Origin: an uncultured Lachnospiraceae bacterium
Lineage (GTDB): Bacteria > Bacillota > Clostridia > Lachnospirales > Lachnospiraceae
Direction of reading: 5' to 3'
NCBI GenBank assembly: GCA_902761585.1
Contig: CACWKX010000012.1
Location: forward strand, 62,001 to 126,000
Length of the DNA stretch: 64,000 nucleotides
In this document: one piece after another, positions 1 through 11,565 of the stretch
Layout of the letters: every line of letters starts with the position of its first letter
Numbering within the stretch: the stretch's first letter is position 1
Program-made: the position numbers and the translations under genes
Notes under the pieces: model-generated
The model's database searches: none
Seen by the model: the letters and a program-made list of their open reading frames with translations, nothing else
What the model was told of the DNA's origin: nothing

Positions 1-2001
1 GCTGTAAGCTTTACGGTCCATTCAGCCGGGGCAACAGCCGTGACACTGCTGCTGTATCACAGAGGAGAAGAGAAACCATACTCTGAGATCGTGTTTCCTA
101 AGACATACCGGATCGGATCAGTCTGGTCGATGGTCGTGTTCGGCCTTGATATTTCCAGGTTTGAGTATGCATATTCGGTGGACGGACCATGGAACCCGGA
201 GAAGGGACTGCTGTTCGACCGGCAGCATGAGCTGCTCGACATCTATGCGAAGGCCGTGACAGGGCAGCGGATCTGGGGGAAGAAGGACGATGTGCCGAAG
301 TACCGTGCGCGGGTCGTCCGGACATCCTATGACTGGGACAATGACCACCAGTCTGTTCCGATGGAGGATCTGGTGATCTATGAGCTCCATGTGCGCGGCT
401 TCACGATGGGAAAGAGCGCCGGCGTGACGGCGCCAGGTACATTTCAGGGACTCCGGGAGAAAATTCCGTATTTGAAGTGGCTCGGGATCACGGCAGTGGA
501 GATGATGCCGATCTTCGAGTTTGACGAGATGCAGAACTGCAGGCACTTTGATGGAAAGGAACTGATCGATTACTGGGGATATAACACTGTCAGCTATTTT
601 GCCCCCAATACGAGCTATTGCTCGGAGCAGGAGTACAACCACGAGGGGGATGAGCTGCGGTCGCTGATCCGTGATCTTCATGCGGCCGGCATCCAGGTCA
701 TTCTGGATGTGGTGTTCAACCATACCGCGGAGGGGAATGAAGACGGGCCTTTCATATCCTTCAAGGGATTCGATAACAACATCTACTATATGCTCACGCC
801 GGATGGAAATTACTACAATTTCTCCGGCTGCGGGAACACCGTCAACTGCAATCATCCGGTTGTCCAGGAGCTGATCGTGGAATGCCTGAGGTACTGGACG
901 GTCAACTACCATATCGATGGATTCAGATTCGACCTGGCCAGCATCCTTGGACGCAATGAGGATGGTTCCCCGATGGAATATCCGCCGCTTCTGTACCGTC
1001 TGGCTCGGGATCCGCTGCTGTCCGGCGTCAAGCTGATCGCGGAGGCCTGGGATGCGGGCGGCATGTACCAGGTGGGAAGCTTTCCGGCCTGGAGCAGATG
1101 GGCAGAGTGGAACGGAAAGTACCGGGACGCGCTCCGATCGTATCTGAAGGGAGATATCTGGATGGCGCCGGAGGCGGCGAAGCGAATGATCGGGTCTCCG
1201 GACCTGTATTCGGACAAGCCGGCGGAACAGGGCAGGAGCCCGAGAGGATATCTCGGATACAATTCGTCCGTCAATTTCATTACCTGCCATGACGGCTTTA
1301 CGCTGTACGACCTGTATGCGTACAACGGCAAGCACAATGAGGCAAACGGCTGGGGCAACTCGGACGGCGCGGATGATAACAGAAGCTGGAACTGCGGAGA
1401 GGAAGGACCGTCTTCAAATCCGGAGATCGAGAAGCTCCGTACCCGGATGATGAAGAATGCGATGGGAATCCTTCTGATGAGCCGGGGGACGCCGATGTTT
1501 CTGGCAGGAGATGAGTTTGCGAACACGCAGTTCGGCAACAACAATGCCTACTGCCAGGACAATGAGATCAGCTGGCTGGACTGGAACTATTGTGACAAGA
1601 ACAGGGACATCCTGGAGTTTACAAAAGGAATGATCGCATTCCGGAAGCAGCATGACTGCATCCGAAGGGACTTGAAGGCTGCAAAGTGCGGCTTTCCGAA
1701 CATATCCGTTCATGCGGGGACACCCTGGAACGCCCTGATTACGAAGGATACGAAGGCCATGTATGTGGTCTATGCCGGGTATGACGAGAACACCAGAGAT
1801 GACGACATTGTCTGCGTCTGTCTGAATGTCTGGTGGGAAGGCGTGGAGATCCAGCTTCCGGATCTGCCGGAGGGAAAGAGCTGGCACCTGGTTGCCTCGA
1901 CGGCCGGGGAGGAGCGCGGGATGGCCTGGAAGCGGGTTGTCATGCAGCCAAGATCGCTGGCAGTGCTGGTGGCGGAATCGTATATCCCGCCGCAGCGTTA
2001 A
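1..2001 (+). CDS. glgX: Glycogen debranching enzyme GlgX (isoamylase type), 5' end outside the window
   Basis: This enzyme hydrolyses alpha-1,6 branch points of glycogen or limit dextrins in the cytoplasm. The frame is open from base 1 (AVSFTVHSAGATAVTLLLY), which is the N-terminal beta-sandwich domain, so the true start lies upstream and the GTG at 40 is internal. GH13 landmarks are visible in order: DVVFNH, GFRFDLAS with the nucleophile Asp, LIAEAWDAGG with the acid/base Glu, and FITCHDG with the transition-state Asp. A C-terminal beta domain follows and the stop is at 1999-2001. The gene lies 48 bases before mnmA on the same strand, without an obvious terminator between them. Assignment to the isoamylase/GlgX group is firm; the choice between a strict debranching enzyme and a broader isoamylase is inference. 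Confidence 0.93.
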   Translation, partial: AVSFTVHSAGATAVTLLLYHRGEEKPYSEIVFPKTYRIGSVWSMVVFGLDISRFEYAYSVDGPWNPEKGLLFDRQHELLDIYAKAVTGQRIWGKKDDVPKYRARVVRTSYDWDNDHQSVPMEDLVIYELHVRGFTMGKSAGVTAPGTFQGLREKIPYLKWLGITAVEMMPIFEFDEMQNCRHFDGKELIDYWGYNTVSYFAPNTSYCSEQEYNHEGDELRSLIRDLHAAGIQVILDVVFNHTAEGNEDGPFISFKGFDNNIYYMLTPDGNYYNFSGCGNTVNCNHPVVQELIVECLRYWTVNYHIDGFRFDLASILGRNEDGSPMEYPPLLYRLARDPLLSGVKLIAEAWDAGGMYQVGSFPAWSRWAEWNGKYRDALRSYLKGDIWMAPEAAKRMIGSPDLYSDKPAEQGRSPRGYLGYNSSVNFITCHDGFTLYDLYAYNGKHNEANGWGNSDGADDNRSWNCGEEGPSSNPEIEKLRTRMMKNAMGILLMSRGTPMFLAGDEFANTQFGNNNAYCQDNEISWLDWNYCDKNRDILEFTKGMIAFRKQHDCIRRDLKAAKCGFPNISVHAGTPWNALITKDTKAMYVVYAGYDENTRDDDIVCVCLNVWWEGVEIQLPDLPEGKSWHLVASTAGEERGMAWKRVVMQPRSLAVLVAESYIPPQR

Positions 2002-2049
2002 CGGGACGGGGACAGCGTGAGATGTCCGGACAGGCAACAGGAGAGGGAT

Positions 2050-3246
2050 ATGTCTGAGAAAGAGCATGCAGAGAAGAGAGCGCTGATTGCGATGAGCGGC
2101 GGGGTGGATTCCTCCGTCGCGGCAGCCCTGATGCTGAAGAGGGGATATGAGTGCATTGGTGTCACCATGAAACTCTATTCCAATGAGGATATCGGGGTGT
2201 GCCGGACGCATACCTGCTGCAGCCTGGACGACGTGGAGGATGCGCGGGCCGTTGCCGGGCGGCTGGGGATGCGGTACTATGTCTTCAACTTCGCGGATGA
2301 TTTTCAGGCGAAGGTTATCGATAAATTTATCCGGACATATGAGGAAGGCGGAACACCGAACCCGTGTATCGATTGCAATCGATATATGAAGTTTGACAAG
2401 CTGTATGACCGTGCGAGGGAGCTGTCCTGCGATACCATCGTGACCGGCCATTATGCCAGGACGCACTACGACGAAAAGAGCGGGAGGTGGCAGCTCCTGA
2501 GGTCGGAGAATCCGGCCAAGGATCAGACCTATGTGCTGTACGCGATGACGCAGGATCAGCTCGCGCATACCGTTTTCCCGCTTGGAAGCTACAGAGATAA
2601 GGAACAGGTAAGGCAGACGGCGGAGGAATATGGCTTTGTGAACGCGCAGAAGCCGGACTCGCAGGATATCTGCTTTGTTCAGAATGGAGACTACGGAGAT
2701 TTCATCGAGCGGCAGACCGGGCATACCTATCCGCACGGCAGATTTGTGGACGAGGATGGAAGGGTGCTGGGCGAGCACAAAGGACTGATCCGTTATACCA
2801 TCGGACAGCGAAAAGGGCTCGGACTGGCGCTTCCTCATCCGATGTATGTCAAGGCCAAGGATATGGAGAAGAACGAGGTGATTCTCTCTGAGAACAGCGG
2901 GCTGTATTCCAGCCGCCTGGAGGCCGGGGATTTCAACTGGATCTGGTGGCCGGGTGCGGAGAAAACCTGTCATTTCGAAGACATCGAAAGCGGAACAGAA
3001 CAGCAGGACGCCGGGGGTTGTGCCGGACAGAGGCGCCCGGCACCCGGTACAGTGCTTCGCGCAACGGCGAAGCCCCGCTACCGCGCCGTGGAGGCTGCCG
3101 GCACAGCAGTCGTTCTGGATGACGGCGGTGTTTCATTTACCTTTGACGAACCGCAGAGGGCGCTTACACTCGGGCAGGCGCTCGTTCTGTACGACGGCGA
3201 GCGTGTGATCGGCGGCGGAACCATCACCAGAGTGCCGCGCACATAA
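2050..3246 (+). CDS. mnmA: tRNA-specific 2-thiouridylase MnmA
   Basis: MnmA adenylates and thiolates U34 of tRNAs for Lys, Glu and Gln, using a persulfide relayed from a cysteine desulfurase. The P-loop of the PP-loop ATPase family (SGGVDSSVAA) is close to the N-terminus. The catalytic cysteine motif NPCIDCN, the motif VTGHYAR and the second cysteine in SQDICFV are all present, so the protein should be active. I chose ATG 2050 because AGGAGAGGG sits just upstream; the in-frame GTG at 2017 has no such site. The product is about 398 residues, slightly longer than usual. The extra length is a short hydrophilic stretch near residues 315-335 (EQQDAGGCAGQRRPAPG) before the C-terminal barrel, one of several low-complexity insertions in this window. 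Confidence 0.95.
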   Translation: MSEKEHAEKRALIAMSGGVDSSVAAALMLKRGYECIGVTMKLYSNEDIGVCRTHTCCSLDDVEDARAVAGRLGMRYYVFNFADDFQAKVIDKFIRTYEEGGTPNPCIDCNRYMKFDKLYDRARELSCDTIVTGHYARTHYDEKSGRWQLLRSENPAKDQTYVLYAMTQDQLAHTVFPLGSYRDKEQVRQTAEEYGFVNAQKPDSQDICFVQNGDYGDFIERQTGHTYPHGRFVDEDGRVLGEHKGLIRYTIGQRKGLGLALPHPMYVKAKDMEKNEVILSENSGLYSSRLEAGDFNWIWWPGAEKTCHFEDIESGTEQQDAGGCAGQRRPAPGTVLRATAKPRYRAVEAAGTAVVLDDGGVSFTFDEPQRALTLGQALVLYDGERVIGGGTITRVPRT

Positions 3247-3403
3247 GAATGGCAGGCGGCGCAGAACCTCTATACGCGCAGGGCGGATCGACTGCGAGGC
3301 GTTGCCAGATCGAGAGCATGTGTATGCGCAAGAGAAAGCGTGACAGCGCGGCAGACGTGTCCACGTATGCGCCAGGACAGAAACAGGCAGGAGGAGGATG
3401 TGC

Positions 3404-5386
<1,983 letters not shown>

Positions 5387-5466
5387 ATCGGACAAGCCTG
5401 CGGACAGAGCTTCGTGCAAATGGCATAGCTTTGAGTCAGGAATCCGGTCAGTGAAGGAAGAGTTGA

Positions 5467-8400
5467 ATGTGTGCATATGATCCAGCCCCGAAAAGGGACG
5501 TCAAAAAATATATCCGCATCCGCGGCGCGTCTGAGAACAATCTCAAGCATGTGGATGTCGACATTCCGAGAAATGAACTGGTGGTTCTGACAGGATTGTC
5601 GGGATCAGGAAAGAGCTCCCTGGCCTTTGACACCATCTACGCAGAAGGACAGCGGCGGTATATGGAGTCGCTCTCCAGCTATGCACGCCAGTTCCTCGGC
5701 CAGATGGAGAAGCCGAAGGTGGACAGCATCGAGGGCCTCCCACCTGCAATCTCCATCGACCAGAAGTCCACAAACCACAATCCGCGCTCGACAGTCGGGA
5801 CGGTGACGGAGATTTATGATTATTTTCGTCTGCTCTATGCCCGCTGCGGAACGGTGCACTGCCCCACATGCGGCAGGGAGATCAAAAAGCAGACCGTCGA
5901 TCAGATGACGGACGCTATCATGAAGCTTCCGGAGAGAAGCCGGATCCAGCTGCTTGCACCGGTCGTGAGAGGCAGGAAGGGGGAGCATACCAAGCTTCTT
6001 GAACATGCAAGGCGCTCCGGCTATGTCCGTGTACGGATCGACGGGAACCTGTATGAACTCAGCGAGCAGGTGAAGCTGGACAAGAATGTCAAGCATAATA
6101 TCGAGATCCTGGTTGACCGGCTGATTGTGAAGCCGGGAATCGAGAAGCGCCTGACAGAATCGCTGGAACAGGTTCTGGCGCTGGCAGACGGACTGGCCTA
6201 TGTCGAGGTGCAGAGACCGAAGACGGAGAAGGACCTTCATCCGGACGAAATCGGCAGAGTTCAGAATCATGGAACCGGGACGGAGGATACAGCAGCCCAT
6301 CCGGCATCAGAGGGGGATGTACAGACGCCTGTCAGGGCAGGTGCCCGCGCTGCCGGGGATATGTCCGAGGAAGCCCCGGATACGCATAAAGAGACGGAGA
6401 TGCTCATTTTCTCAGAGAATTTCTCCTGCCCGTATGACGGAACCTCGATTGCAGAGATCGAGCCGAGATCCTTCTCCTTCAACAACCCCTATGGCGCATG
6501 CCCGGAGTGTACGGGACTGGGCTACAAGATGGAGTTTGACGAGAATTTGATGATCCCGGATAAGTCGCTGAGCATCGATCAGGGAGCCATTGTGGTGCCC
6601 GGATGGCAGTCATCGAAGGCGGAGGGATCCTTTACGCGGGCCCTTCTGGTCGCGCTTGCGGATGCCTATGGATTCAGACTGGACACACCATTCCGAGATT
6701 ATCCGAAGAAGATCCATGATATCCTGATCTACGGGACAGGCGGGCGTGAGGTCGCCGTTCATTATAAGGGGCAGAGAGGCGAAGGTGTCTACAATGTCGC
6801 GTTCGAGGGCCTGATCAGCAATGTGCAGAGACGTTACCGGGAGACGTTCGGGGAAGCCATGAAGGCGGAATACGAGACATTCATGCGTGTGACGCCCTGT
6901 CCCGCCTGCCATGGGCAACGTCTGAAGAAGGAGGCACTTGCCGTCACGATCGGCGGGAAAAATATCTACGAGATGACGAACATGTCCGTGGCGGACCTGC
7001 TCGAGTATCTGAGCACGGCTGATCTGGGACTGTCGACGCAGATGATGCAGGTCGGCGACCAGATTCTGAAGGAGATCCGGGCACGCGTCCGGTTTCTGAA
7101 CGATGTCGGCCTCGATTATCTGTCTCTGGGAAGGGGAACCGCAACTCTTTCCGGCGGAGAAGCGCAGCGGATCCGGCTTGCGACGCAGATCGGATCCGGG
7201 CTGGTCGGGGTGGCCTACATCCTGGACGAGCCGTCCATCGGTCTGCACCAGCGGGATAACGACAAGCTTCTGAAAACGCTGCTCCGCCTCCGGGATCTGG
7301 GCAACTCTGTTCTGGTTGTCGAGCATGACGAGGACACGATGCGCGCGGCAGACTTCATCGTCGATGTCGGACCGGGTGCGGGAGAGCACGGCGGACAGAT
7401 TGTGGCAACCGGGACAGCGGAGGAGATCATGAAGTGCCCGCAGTCCATCACCGGCAAGTATCTCTCCGGTGAGCTGAGAATCCCGATTCCGAAGACCCGG
7501 AGGAAACCGGCCGGCTGGCTGACCGTACGGGGCGCTGAGGAACACAATTTGAAAAACATCGATGTGAAATTCCCGCTCGGGGTCTTCACCTGTGTGACAG
7601 GCGTGTCAGGTTCCGGGAAGAGCTCCCTGGTCAATGAGATTCTCTACAAGGATCTGGCGAACCGGCTCAACCGGGCTCGTCACATTCCGGGAAAGCACAG
7701 GGGAATCGAGGGCTATGAAGCCCTCGACAAGGTGATCAACATCGATCAGTCGCCGATCGGCAGGACGCCGCGCTCCAACCCGGCAACCTATACCGGTGTG
7801 TTCGATCAGATCCGGGATCTGTTTGCGGCGACGCAGGAGGCGAAGGCGAGAGGATACAAGAAGGGCAGATTTTCATTCAACGTCAAGGGCGGACGCTGCG
7901 AGGCCTGCGGCGGGGACGGCATCATCAAGATTGAGATGAACTTCCTGCCGGATGTCTATGTACCCTGCGAGGTCTGCCATGGCCAGCGGTACAACCGCGA
8001 GACGCTGGAGGTTCACTATAAGGGGAAGAATATCTATGAGGTGCTGAACATGACGGTGGAGGAGGCGCTGAAGTTCTTTGACCATGTGCCGTCCATCCGC
8101 AACAAGATTCAGACACTGTATGATGTCGGGCTCGGATATATCCGGCTGGGGCAGCCGTCGACCGAGCTCTCCGGCGGGGAGGCGCAGCGCATCAAGCTGG
8201 CGACCGAGCTGGCGAGACGGTCCACCGGAAGGACGATCTATATTCTGGATGAGCCCACAACCGGGCTGCATTTTGCGGACGTGAGCAAGCTGGTGGAGAT
8301 CCTGCAGCGGCTCACGGATGGCGGAAACACAGTCGTTGTCATCGAGCACAATCTGGATGTCATCAAGACGGCAGATTACCTGATCGACATGGGGCCGGAA

Positions 8401-8547
8401 GGCGGAGACGGCGGCGGAACCGTGATCGCACAGGGGACGCCGGAGGAAGTCGCAAAGGTGAAGCATTCGTACACCGGTTTCTATGTCGCGAAGATGCTCA
8501 GACAGGCGAAAGAACCGGCGCCGGAAAAGACACAGGAAAAGGCATGA
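5467..8547 (+). CDS. uvrA: Excinuclease ABC subunit A (UvrA) with an extra linker
   Basis: UvrA is the dimeric ABC-type damage sensor of nucleotide excision repair. Two ATPase modules are visible: Walker [11 protein letters not shown] with [12 protein letters not shown] in the first half, and [10 protein letters not shown] with [12 protein letters not shown] in the second. Zinc-finger cysteines occur as CPTC, CPAC and CEAC...CEVC. At about 1026 residues it is some 80 longer than typical. Much of the excess is a Gly/Ala/Glu-rich stretch at about residues 266-311 that precedes the insertion-domain motif FSCPYD...CPEC. In that motif the second ligand position is Asp where many homologues have Cys or His. 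A GGAAG site lies before ATG 5467. The cognate uvrB is directly upstream. Confidence 0.97.
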   Translation: MCAYDPAPKRDVKKYIRIRGASENNLKHVDVDIPRNELVVLTGLSGSGKSSLAFDTIYAEGQRRYMESLSSYARQFLGQMEKPKVDSIEGLPPAISIDQKSTNHNPRSTVGTVTEIYDYFRLLYARCGTVHCPTCGREIKKQTVDQMTDAIMKLPERSRIQLLAPVVRGRKGEHTKLLEHARRSGYVRVRIDGNLYELSEQVKLDKNVKHNIEILVDRLIVKPGIEKRLTESLEQVLALADGLAYVEVQRPKTEKDLHPDEIGRVQNHGTGTEDTAAHPASEGDVQTPVRAGARAAGDMSEEAPDTHKETEMLIFSENFSCPYDGTSIAEIEPRSFSFNNPYGACPECTGLGYKMEFDENLMIPDKSLSIDQGAIVVPGWQSSKAEGSFTRALLVALADAYGFRLDTPFRDYPKKIHDILIYGTGGREVAVHYKGQRGEGVYNVAFEGLISNVQRRYRETFGEAMKAEYETFMRVTPCPACHGQRLKKEALAVTIGGKNIYEMTNMSVADLLEYLSTADLGLSTQMMQVGDQILKEIRARVRFLNDVGLDYLSLGRGTATLSGGEAQRIRLATQIGSGLVGVAYILDEPSIGLHQRDNDKLLKTLLRLRDLGNSVLVVEHDEDTMRAADFIVDVGPGAGEHGGQIVATGTAEEIMKCPQSITGKYLSGELRIPIPKTRRKPAGWLTVRGAEEHNLKNIDVKFPLGVFTCVTGVSGSGKSSLVNEILYKDLANRLNRARHIPGKHRGIEGYEALDKVINIDQSPIGRTPRSNPATYTGVFDQIRDLFAATQEAKARGYKKGRFSFNVKGGRCEACGGDGIIKIEMNFLPDVYVPCEVCHGQRYNRETLEVHYKGKNIYEVLNMTVEEALKFFDHVPSIRNKIQTLYDVGLGYIRLGQPSTELSGGEAQRIKLATELARRSTGRTIYILDEPTTGLHFADVSKLVEILQRLTDGGNTVVVIEHNLDVIKTADYLIDMGPEGGDGGGTVIAQGTPEEVAKVKHSYTGFYVAKMLRQAKEPAPEKTQEKA

Positions 8548-8596
8548 CAGCAGCGGCAGACTGCCGCATCAGCAAAACCGCCGCGGCGGGGCGAGC

Positions 8597-9589
8597 ATGG
8601 AGAACGTTATGGAGAATACAGCAAAAGCAGTCGGGCTCTGCATGAAGGATGAGGCTGCGCAGGTTGTGCGGACCATCCTGGATGATTATCAGGGCGGACG
8701 TGCCATCGATAAGATCAGCAGCGCACAGGCGCCGAACCGGGATGTGGTCATTCGGATTCTGCATGAGCTCTTTCAGGTCATTTATCCGGGGTACTACAGG
8801 GATCCCAACAACAAGGGCCGTGTCTACAACGTGGAGGCACAGATATCGACTGTTGTCGATGATATTATCATCAATCTTGAGGAACAGGTTGAGATTGCGC
8901 TCCGGTATACCAATGAGTTTACCGCGCGCTCCGGAAAGGAGCTGCGGGCTGAGTCTCAGAAGATTGCTATCGAGTTCGTCCGCCGGATCCCAAAGATCAG
9001 GGAATATCTGGACACGGACCTTCAGGCGATTTTGGACGGCGACCCGGCCGCGTATTCCAAGAGCGAGATTATCCTCAGCTACCCGGGCATGTATGCCATC
9101 ACGGTCTACCGCTGCGCACATGAACTCTACAAGCTCCATGTTCCGATGATTCCGCGCATTCTCTCTGAGCATGCGCACAGCAAGACAGGCGTGGATATCC
9201 ATCCCGGCGCGACAATCGGAAAGTATTTCATGATTGACCATGCGACAGGTGTTGTGGTCGGCGAGACAACGATCATCGGAGAGCACGCGAAGATCTATCA
9301 GGGCGTGACAATCGGGGCACTTTCAACCAGACTGGGTCAGAAGCTTCAGGGCAGGAAACGCCATCCGACGATCGAGGACAATGTCACGATCTATTCCGGG
9401 GCATCCATCCTTGGCGGGGAGACAATTATCGGGCACGATGCGGTCATCGGCGGCAACTGCTTCATCACCGCCTCGGTGCCGCCGTACACCAAGGTGAATG
9501 TCAAGAACCAGGAAATGGTGCTCAATCAGGGAAAGGGCGTTCCGGAGAAGGTGGAAGCCGAAGACTCAGGCTGGTTCTACGTCATCTGA
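8597..9589 (+). CDS. cysE: Serine O-acetyltransferase, EpsC/CysE-like
   Basis: The enzyme acetylates L-serine with acetyl-CoA, the first committed step of cysteine synthesis. The C-terminal third is a left-handed beta-helix of hexapeptide repeats (GVDIHPGATIGKYFMIDHA, then VVVGETTIIGEHAKIYQGV) with the family His in IDHATGVVVGET. The long N-terminal helical domain gives about 330 residues, typical of the clostridial EpsC form and longer than E. coli CysE. ATG 8597 is preceded by a modest GCGGGGCGAG site; upstream in-frame codons encode only an Arg-rich tail overlapping the end of uvrA. An alternative ATG at 8609 cannot be excluded. No cysteine synthase gene is adjacent. Confidence 0.9.
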   Translation: MENVMENTAKAVGLCMKDEAAQVVRTILDDYQGGRAIDKISSAQAPNRDVVIRILHELFQVIYPGYYRDPNNKGRVYNVEAQISTVVDDIIINLEEQVEIALRYTNEFTARSGKELRAESQKIAIEFVRRIPKIREYLDTDLQAILDGDPAAYSKSEIILSYPGMYAITVYRCAHELYKLHVPMIPRILSEHAHSKTGVDIHPGATIGKYFMIDHATGVVVGETTIIGEHAKIYQGVTIGALSTRLGQKLQGRKRHPTIEDNVTIYSGASILGGETIIGHDAVIGGNCFITASVPPYTKVNVKNQEMVLNQGKGVPEKVEAEDSGWFYVI

Positions 9590-9637
9590 ACAGCCGGGCG
9601 ATAAGCCTGACATGACAGGAGGGAGGCGCGTAAGCTC

Positions 9638-10759
9638 ATGAGAATATCCTGCATCTGCTTTACGGAAAAGGGAGCACAAACCGCTCTGATGATTCGTCAT
9701 GCACTGAATGATGCATCTACAGATATCGATGTGTGGACGGAGAGAAAGTCGAAGACCGCGGACGAGGAGGTTCATGTTGTCAGCAAGAACATCCATGCGT
9801 GGGTGGCGGATCATTTTCTGACAGACGATGCAATCATCTTTGTCGGGGCTGTCGGGATTGCGGTGAGGCTGATCGCCCCGCAGATTCAGTCGAAGACAAC
9901 AGACCCGGCGATTGTTGTGGTCGATGAAGAGGGCAGGTGGGCGATCTCCCTTCTGTCCGGACACCTGGGCAGGGCAAATGACCTTGCGCGGCGGACTGCC
10001 GCAGGGATCGGGGCGGAGGCGATTGTAACGACCGCAGCCGATTTGCACGCGGCATTCGCGGTGGATGAATTTGCGAGGGAGAACAACTGTGTGATCGGCA
10101 GCATGGAGCTGGCCAAGGAGGTCTCCTCCGCGGTGTTGGGCGGACGGCCTGTCGGTTTTTATGCAGACCCGCTCCTTCCGGTTGACGGTACATGCCCGGA
10201 GGAACTGACCTGCTATCCGCCGGGGACGGAGCCCTACACAGAGGAAGGGTGGGAGGACAGGCCGGTGCTTGGGATTACGATGTCCCTGAACAGTCAGGTG
10301 CCGTATTTTCAGAGCAATCTTTCGCTGGTGCCGAAGGCTGTGGTACTTGGTGTGGACTGCAGAAGAGGTGTGGCTGCGGAGGAGCTGGAGCGGTTTCTGT
10401 TCAACTTCCTGGATGTTTCAGGTGTCAGCCTCGAGGCGGTCTGCAAAGTGGCAAGCGTCGACCTGAAGGTACAGGAGCCTGCCATCCATTCTTTTTGCGA
10501 GAAACATCAATTACCGTTTGAAACGTATACGGCATCCCAGCTGATCCGCGTTCCGGGAAGGTTCAGCGCATCGTCATTTGTCGAGAAGACAATCGGCGTG
10601 GACAATGTCTGTGAGCGGGAAGCGGTGCTTGGAGCGATGGACAGAGAACTCCCCGGCAAACTGATTGTGGAAAAGAAAGCGTACAACGGTATGACGGCGG
10701 CTCTGGCACTGGTGCCAAGGCTGTATCACTGGAAATCCTCCGTTTTCCAGACCAGGTGA
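9638..10759 (+). CDS. cbiG: Cobalt-precorrin-5A hydrolase CbiG
   Basis: CbiG opens the delta-lactone of cobalt-precorrin-5A and releases acetaldehyde in the anaerobic cobalamin pathway. The central domain motifs FVGAVGIAVRL and SLLSGHLGRANDLA and the C-terminal domain (VLGVDCRRG near residue 240, then VPGRFSASSFV) fit CbiG well. The length of 373 residues is normal. GGAGGGAGG lies upstream of ATG 9638. It stands alone here, without the rest of a cbi operon. Its last 34 bases overlap the end of trmL on the other strand. The other B12 genes must be elsewhere or absent. Confidence 0.9.
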   Translation: MRISCICFTEKGAQTALMIRHALNDASTDIDVWTERKSKTADEEVHVVSKNIHAWVADHFLTDDAIIFVGAVGIAVRLIAPQIQSKTTDPAIVVVDEEGRWAISLLSGHLGRANDLARRTAAGIGAEAIVTTAADLHAAFAVDEFARENNCVIGSMELAKEVSSAVLGGRPVGFYADPLLPVDGTCPEELTCYPPGTEPYTEEGWEDRPVLGITMSLNSQVPYFQSNLSLVPKAVVLGVDCRRGVAAEELERFLFNFLDVSGVSLEAVCKVASVDLKVQEPAIHSFCEKHQLPFETYTASQLIRVPGRFSASSFVEKTIGVDNVCEREAVLGAMDRELPGKLIVEKKAYNGMTAALALVPRLYHWKSSVFQTR

Positions 10760-11235
10760 TGGAGAGCGCCATGGAGTTCCAGGCCGCTGAAGTGATTCTG
10801 CCGCAGCGCTTCATACAGGACGATGGCGGCGGAGTTGCACAGGTTGAGGGAGCGCTCGCCTGCCATCATGGGGATACGGATGCAGTCTTCCTCGTGTGCG
10901 GTCAGAATTTCCTCCGGGATGCCGCGGCTTTCCGGCCCGAACATGATAAAATCATCCGGTTCGAAGGAAACATCCGTATAGAGCTGGTGGGCCTTCGTGG
11001 TTGCCAGCCAGACGCGGTGGCCGGCGGCAGCGCGGCAGAATGCCGTATAGTCTTCATGGACAGTCGGATGGAGACGCGGCCAGTAGTCGAGCCCTGCCCG
11101 CCGGATATACTTGTCGGTCAGCTGAAAACCGAGCGGTTTGATCAGATGAAGCCCCGCGCCGGAGGCAACGCACGTCCTTCCGATATTGCCGGTGTTGTAT
11201 GGAATTTCGGGTTCATAAAGCACAATGTTCAGCAT
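10726..11235 (-). CDS. trmL: tRNA (cytidine/uridine-34-2'-O)-methyltransferase TrmL (SPOUT fold)
   Basis: TrmL uses SAM to methylate the ribose of the wobble base in tRNA-Leu isoacceptors. The protein is about 169 residues, the normal size for this minimal SPOUT enzyme. It shows the conserved N-terminus NIVLYEPEIPYNTGNIGRTC, the motif FGPESRGIPEEIL, and the knot region RIPM...SLNLCNSAAIVLYE. It is transcribed towards cbiG and the two coding ends overlap tail to tail. Its start at 11235 lies about 130 bases from the promoter of the nitrogenase-like cluster, which is transcribed divergently. Confidence 0.95.
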   Translation of the reverse strand: MLNIVLYEPEIPYNTGNIGRTCVASGAGLHLIKPLGFQLTDKYIRRAGLDYWPRLHPTVHEDYTAFCRAAAGHRVWLATTKAHQLYTDVSFEPDDFIMFGPESRGIPEEILTAHEEDCIRIPMMAGERSLNLCNSAAIVLYEALRQNHFSGLELHGALHHLVWKTEDFQ

Positions 11236-11366
11236 ATCTGATATCCTTCAGCAACTCATTTTTTCCCTCGTTTACGGTCATTCATTTTATCACGAATCGG
11301 GAAAGATGGAGAACAGCCGGCCTGTCTCCGTTTCCGGCCGTGTGGAACGCAAAACCTGATATTCGG

Positions 11367-11395
11367 TTGAAAAAGGACATCAGCTTCGGTAGAAT
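11367..11395 (+). promoter_or_regulatory. Sigma-A-type promoter of the nitrogenase-like/Hyp/Hyd cluster
   Basis: A -35 element TTGAAA at 11367-11372 and a -10 element TAGAAT at 11390-11395 are separated by exactly 17 bases. This predicts a transcript starting near 11402, about 164 bases before the first coding sequence. The 11236-11366 stretch between trmL and this promoter shows no gene. Confidence 0.7.
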
Positions 11396-11401
11396 AGGAG
11401 C

Positions 11402-11565
11402 ATCAGCCGCCGGATGAAGGACCGATTCCGGCAGCCAATCCAGGTGCAGCCATCTTGACGGCTAAGAGTGTGAAACGTGTACAGCAGGCATTCTGAGCAG
11501 GAAAGAGTCCGGGACCGAAGGATGAACAGGACTCCTCTGCGCAGTATGCAGAGGAGTCTTTTATT
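11402..11565 (+). promoter_or_regulatory. Structured 5' leader of the cluster, candidate riboswitch or attenuator
   Basis: The predicted leader RNA contains several self-complementary segments. GCCGGA pairs with TCCGGC at about 11410-11432, and AGCC with GGCT around 11448-11464. The segment GAGTCC at 11505-11510 is complementary to GGACTC at 11529-11534. That last pairing would destroy the terminator-like hairpin at 11530-11558, so the two structures exclude each other. This is the logic of an attenuator or riboswitch. I could not match the aptamer part to cobalamin, SAM, NiCo, Moco or T-box consensus elements from memory, so no ligand is assigned. Confidence 0.5.
11530..11562 (+). terminator. 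Perfect terminator hairpin that also contains the first gene's ribosome binding site
   Basis: GACTCCTCTGC (11530-11540) and GCAGAGGAGTC (11548-11558) form a perfect 11-bp stem with a 7-base loop, followed at once by TTTT (11559-11562). The start codon of the NifH-like gene is at 11566. The only Shine-Dalgarno sequence, GAGGAG at 11551-11556, is in the 3' arm. The hairpin can therefore act both as an intrinsic terminator and as a block to translation. Confidence 0.75.

Noticed and set aside
11236..11565. Assignment of the leader to a cobalamin, NiCo, Moco, SAM or T-box class.
   Set aside because: I could not find the conserved core words of any of these; only the secondary-structure logic is supported.
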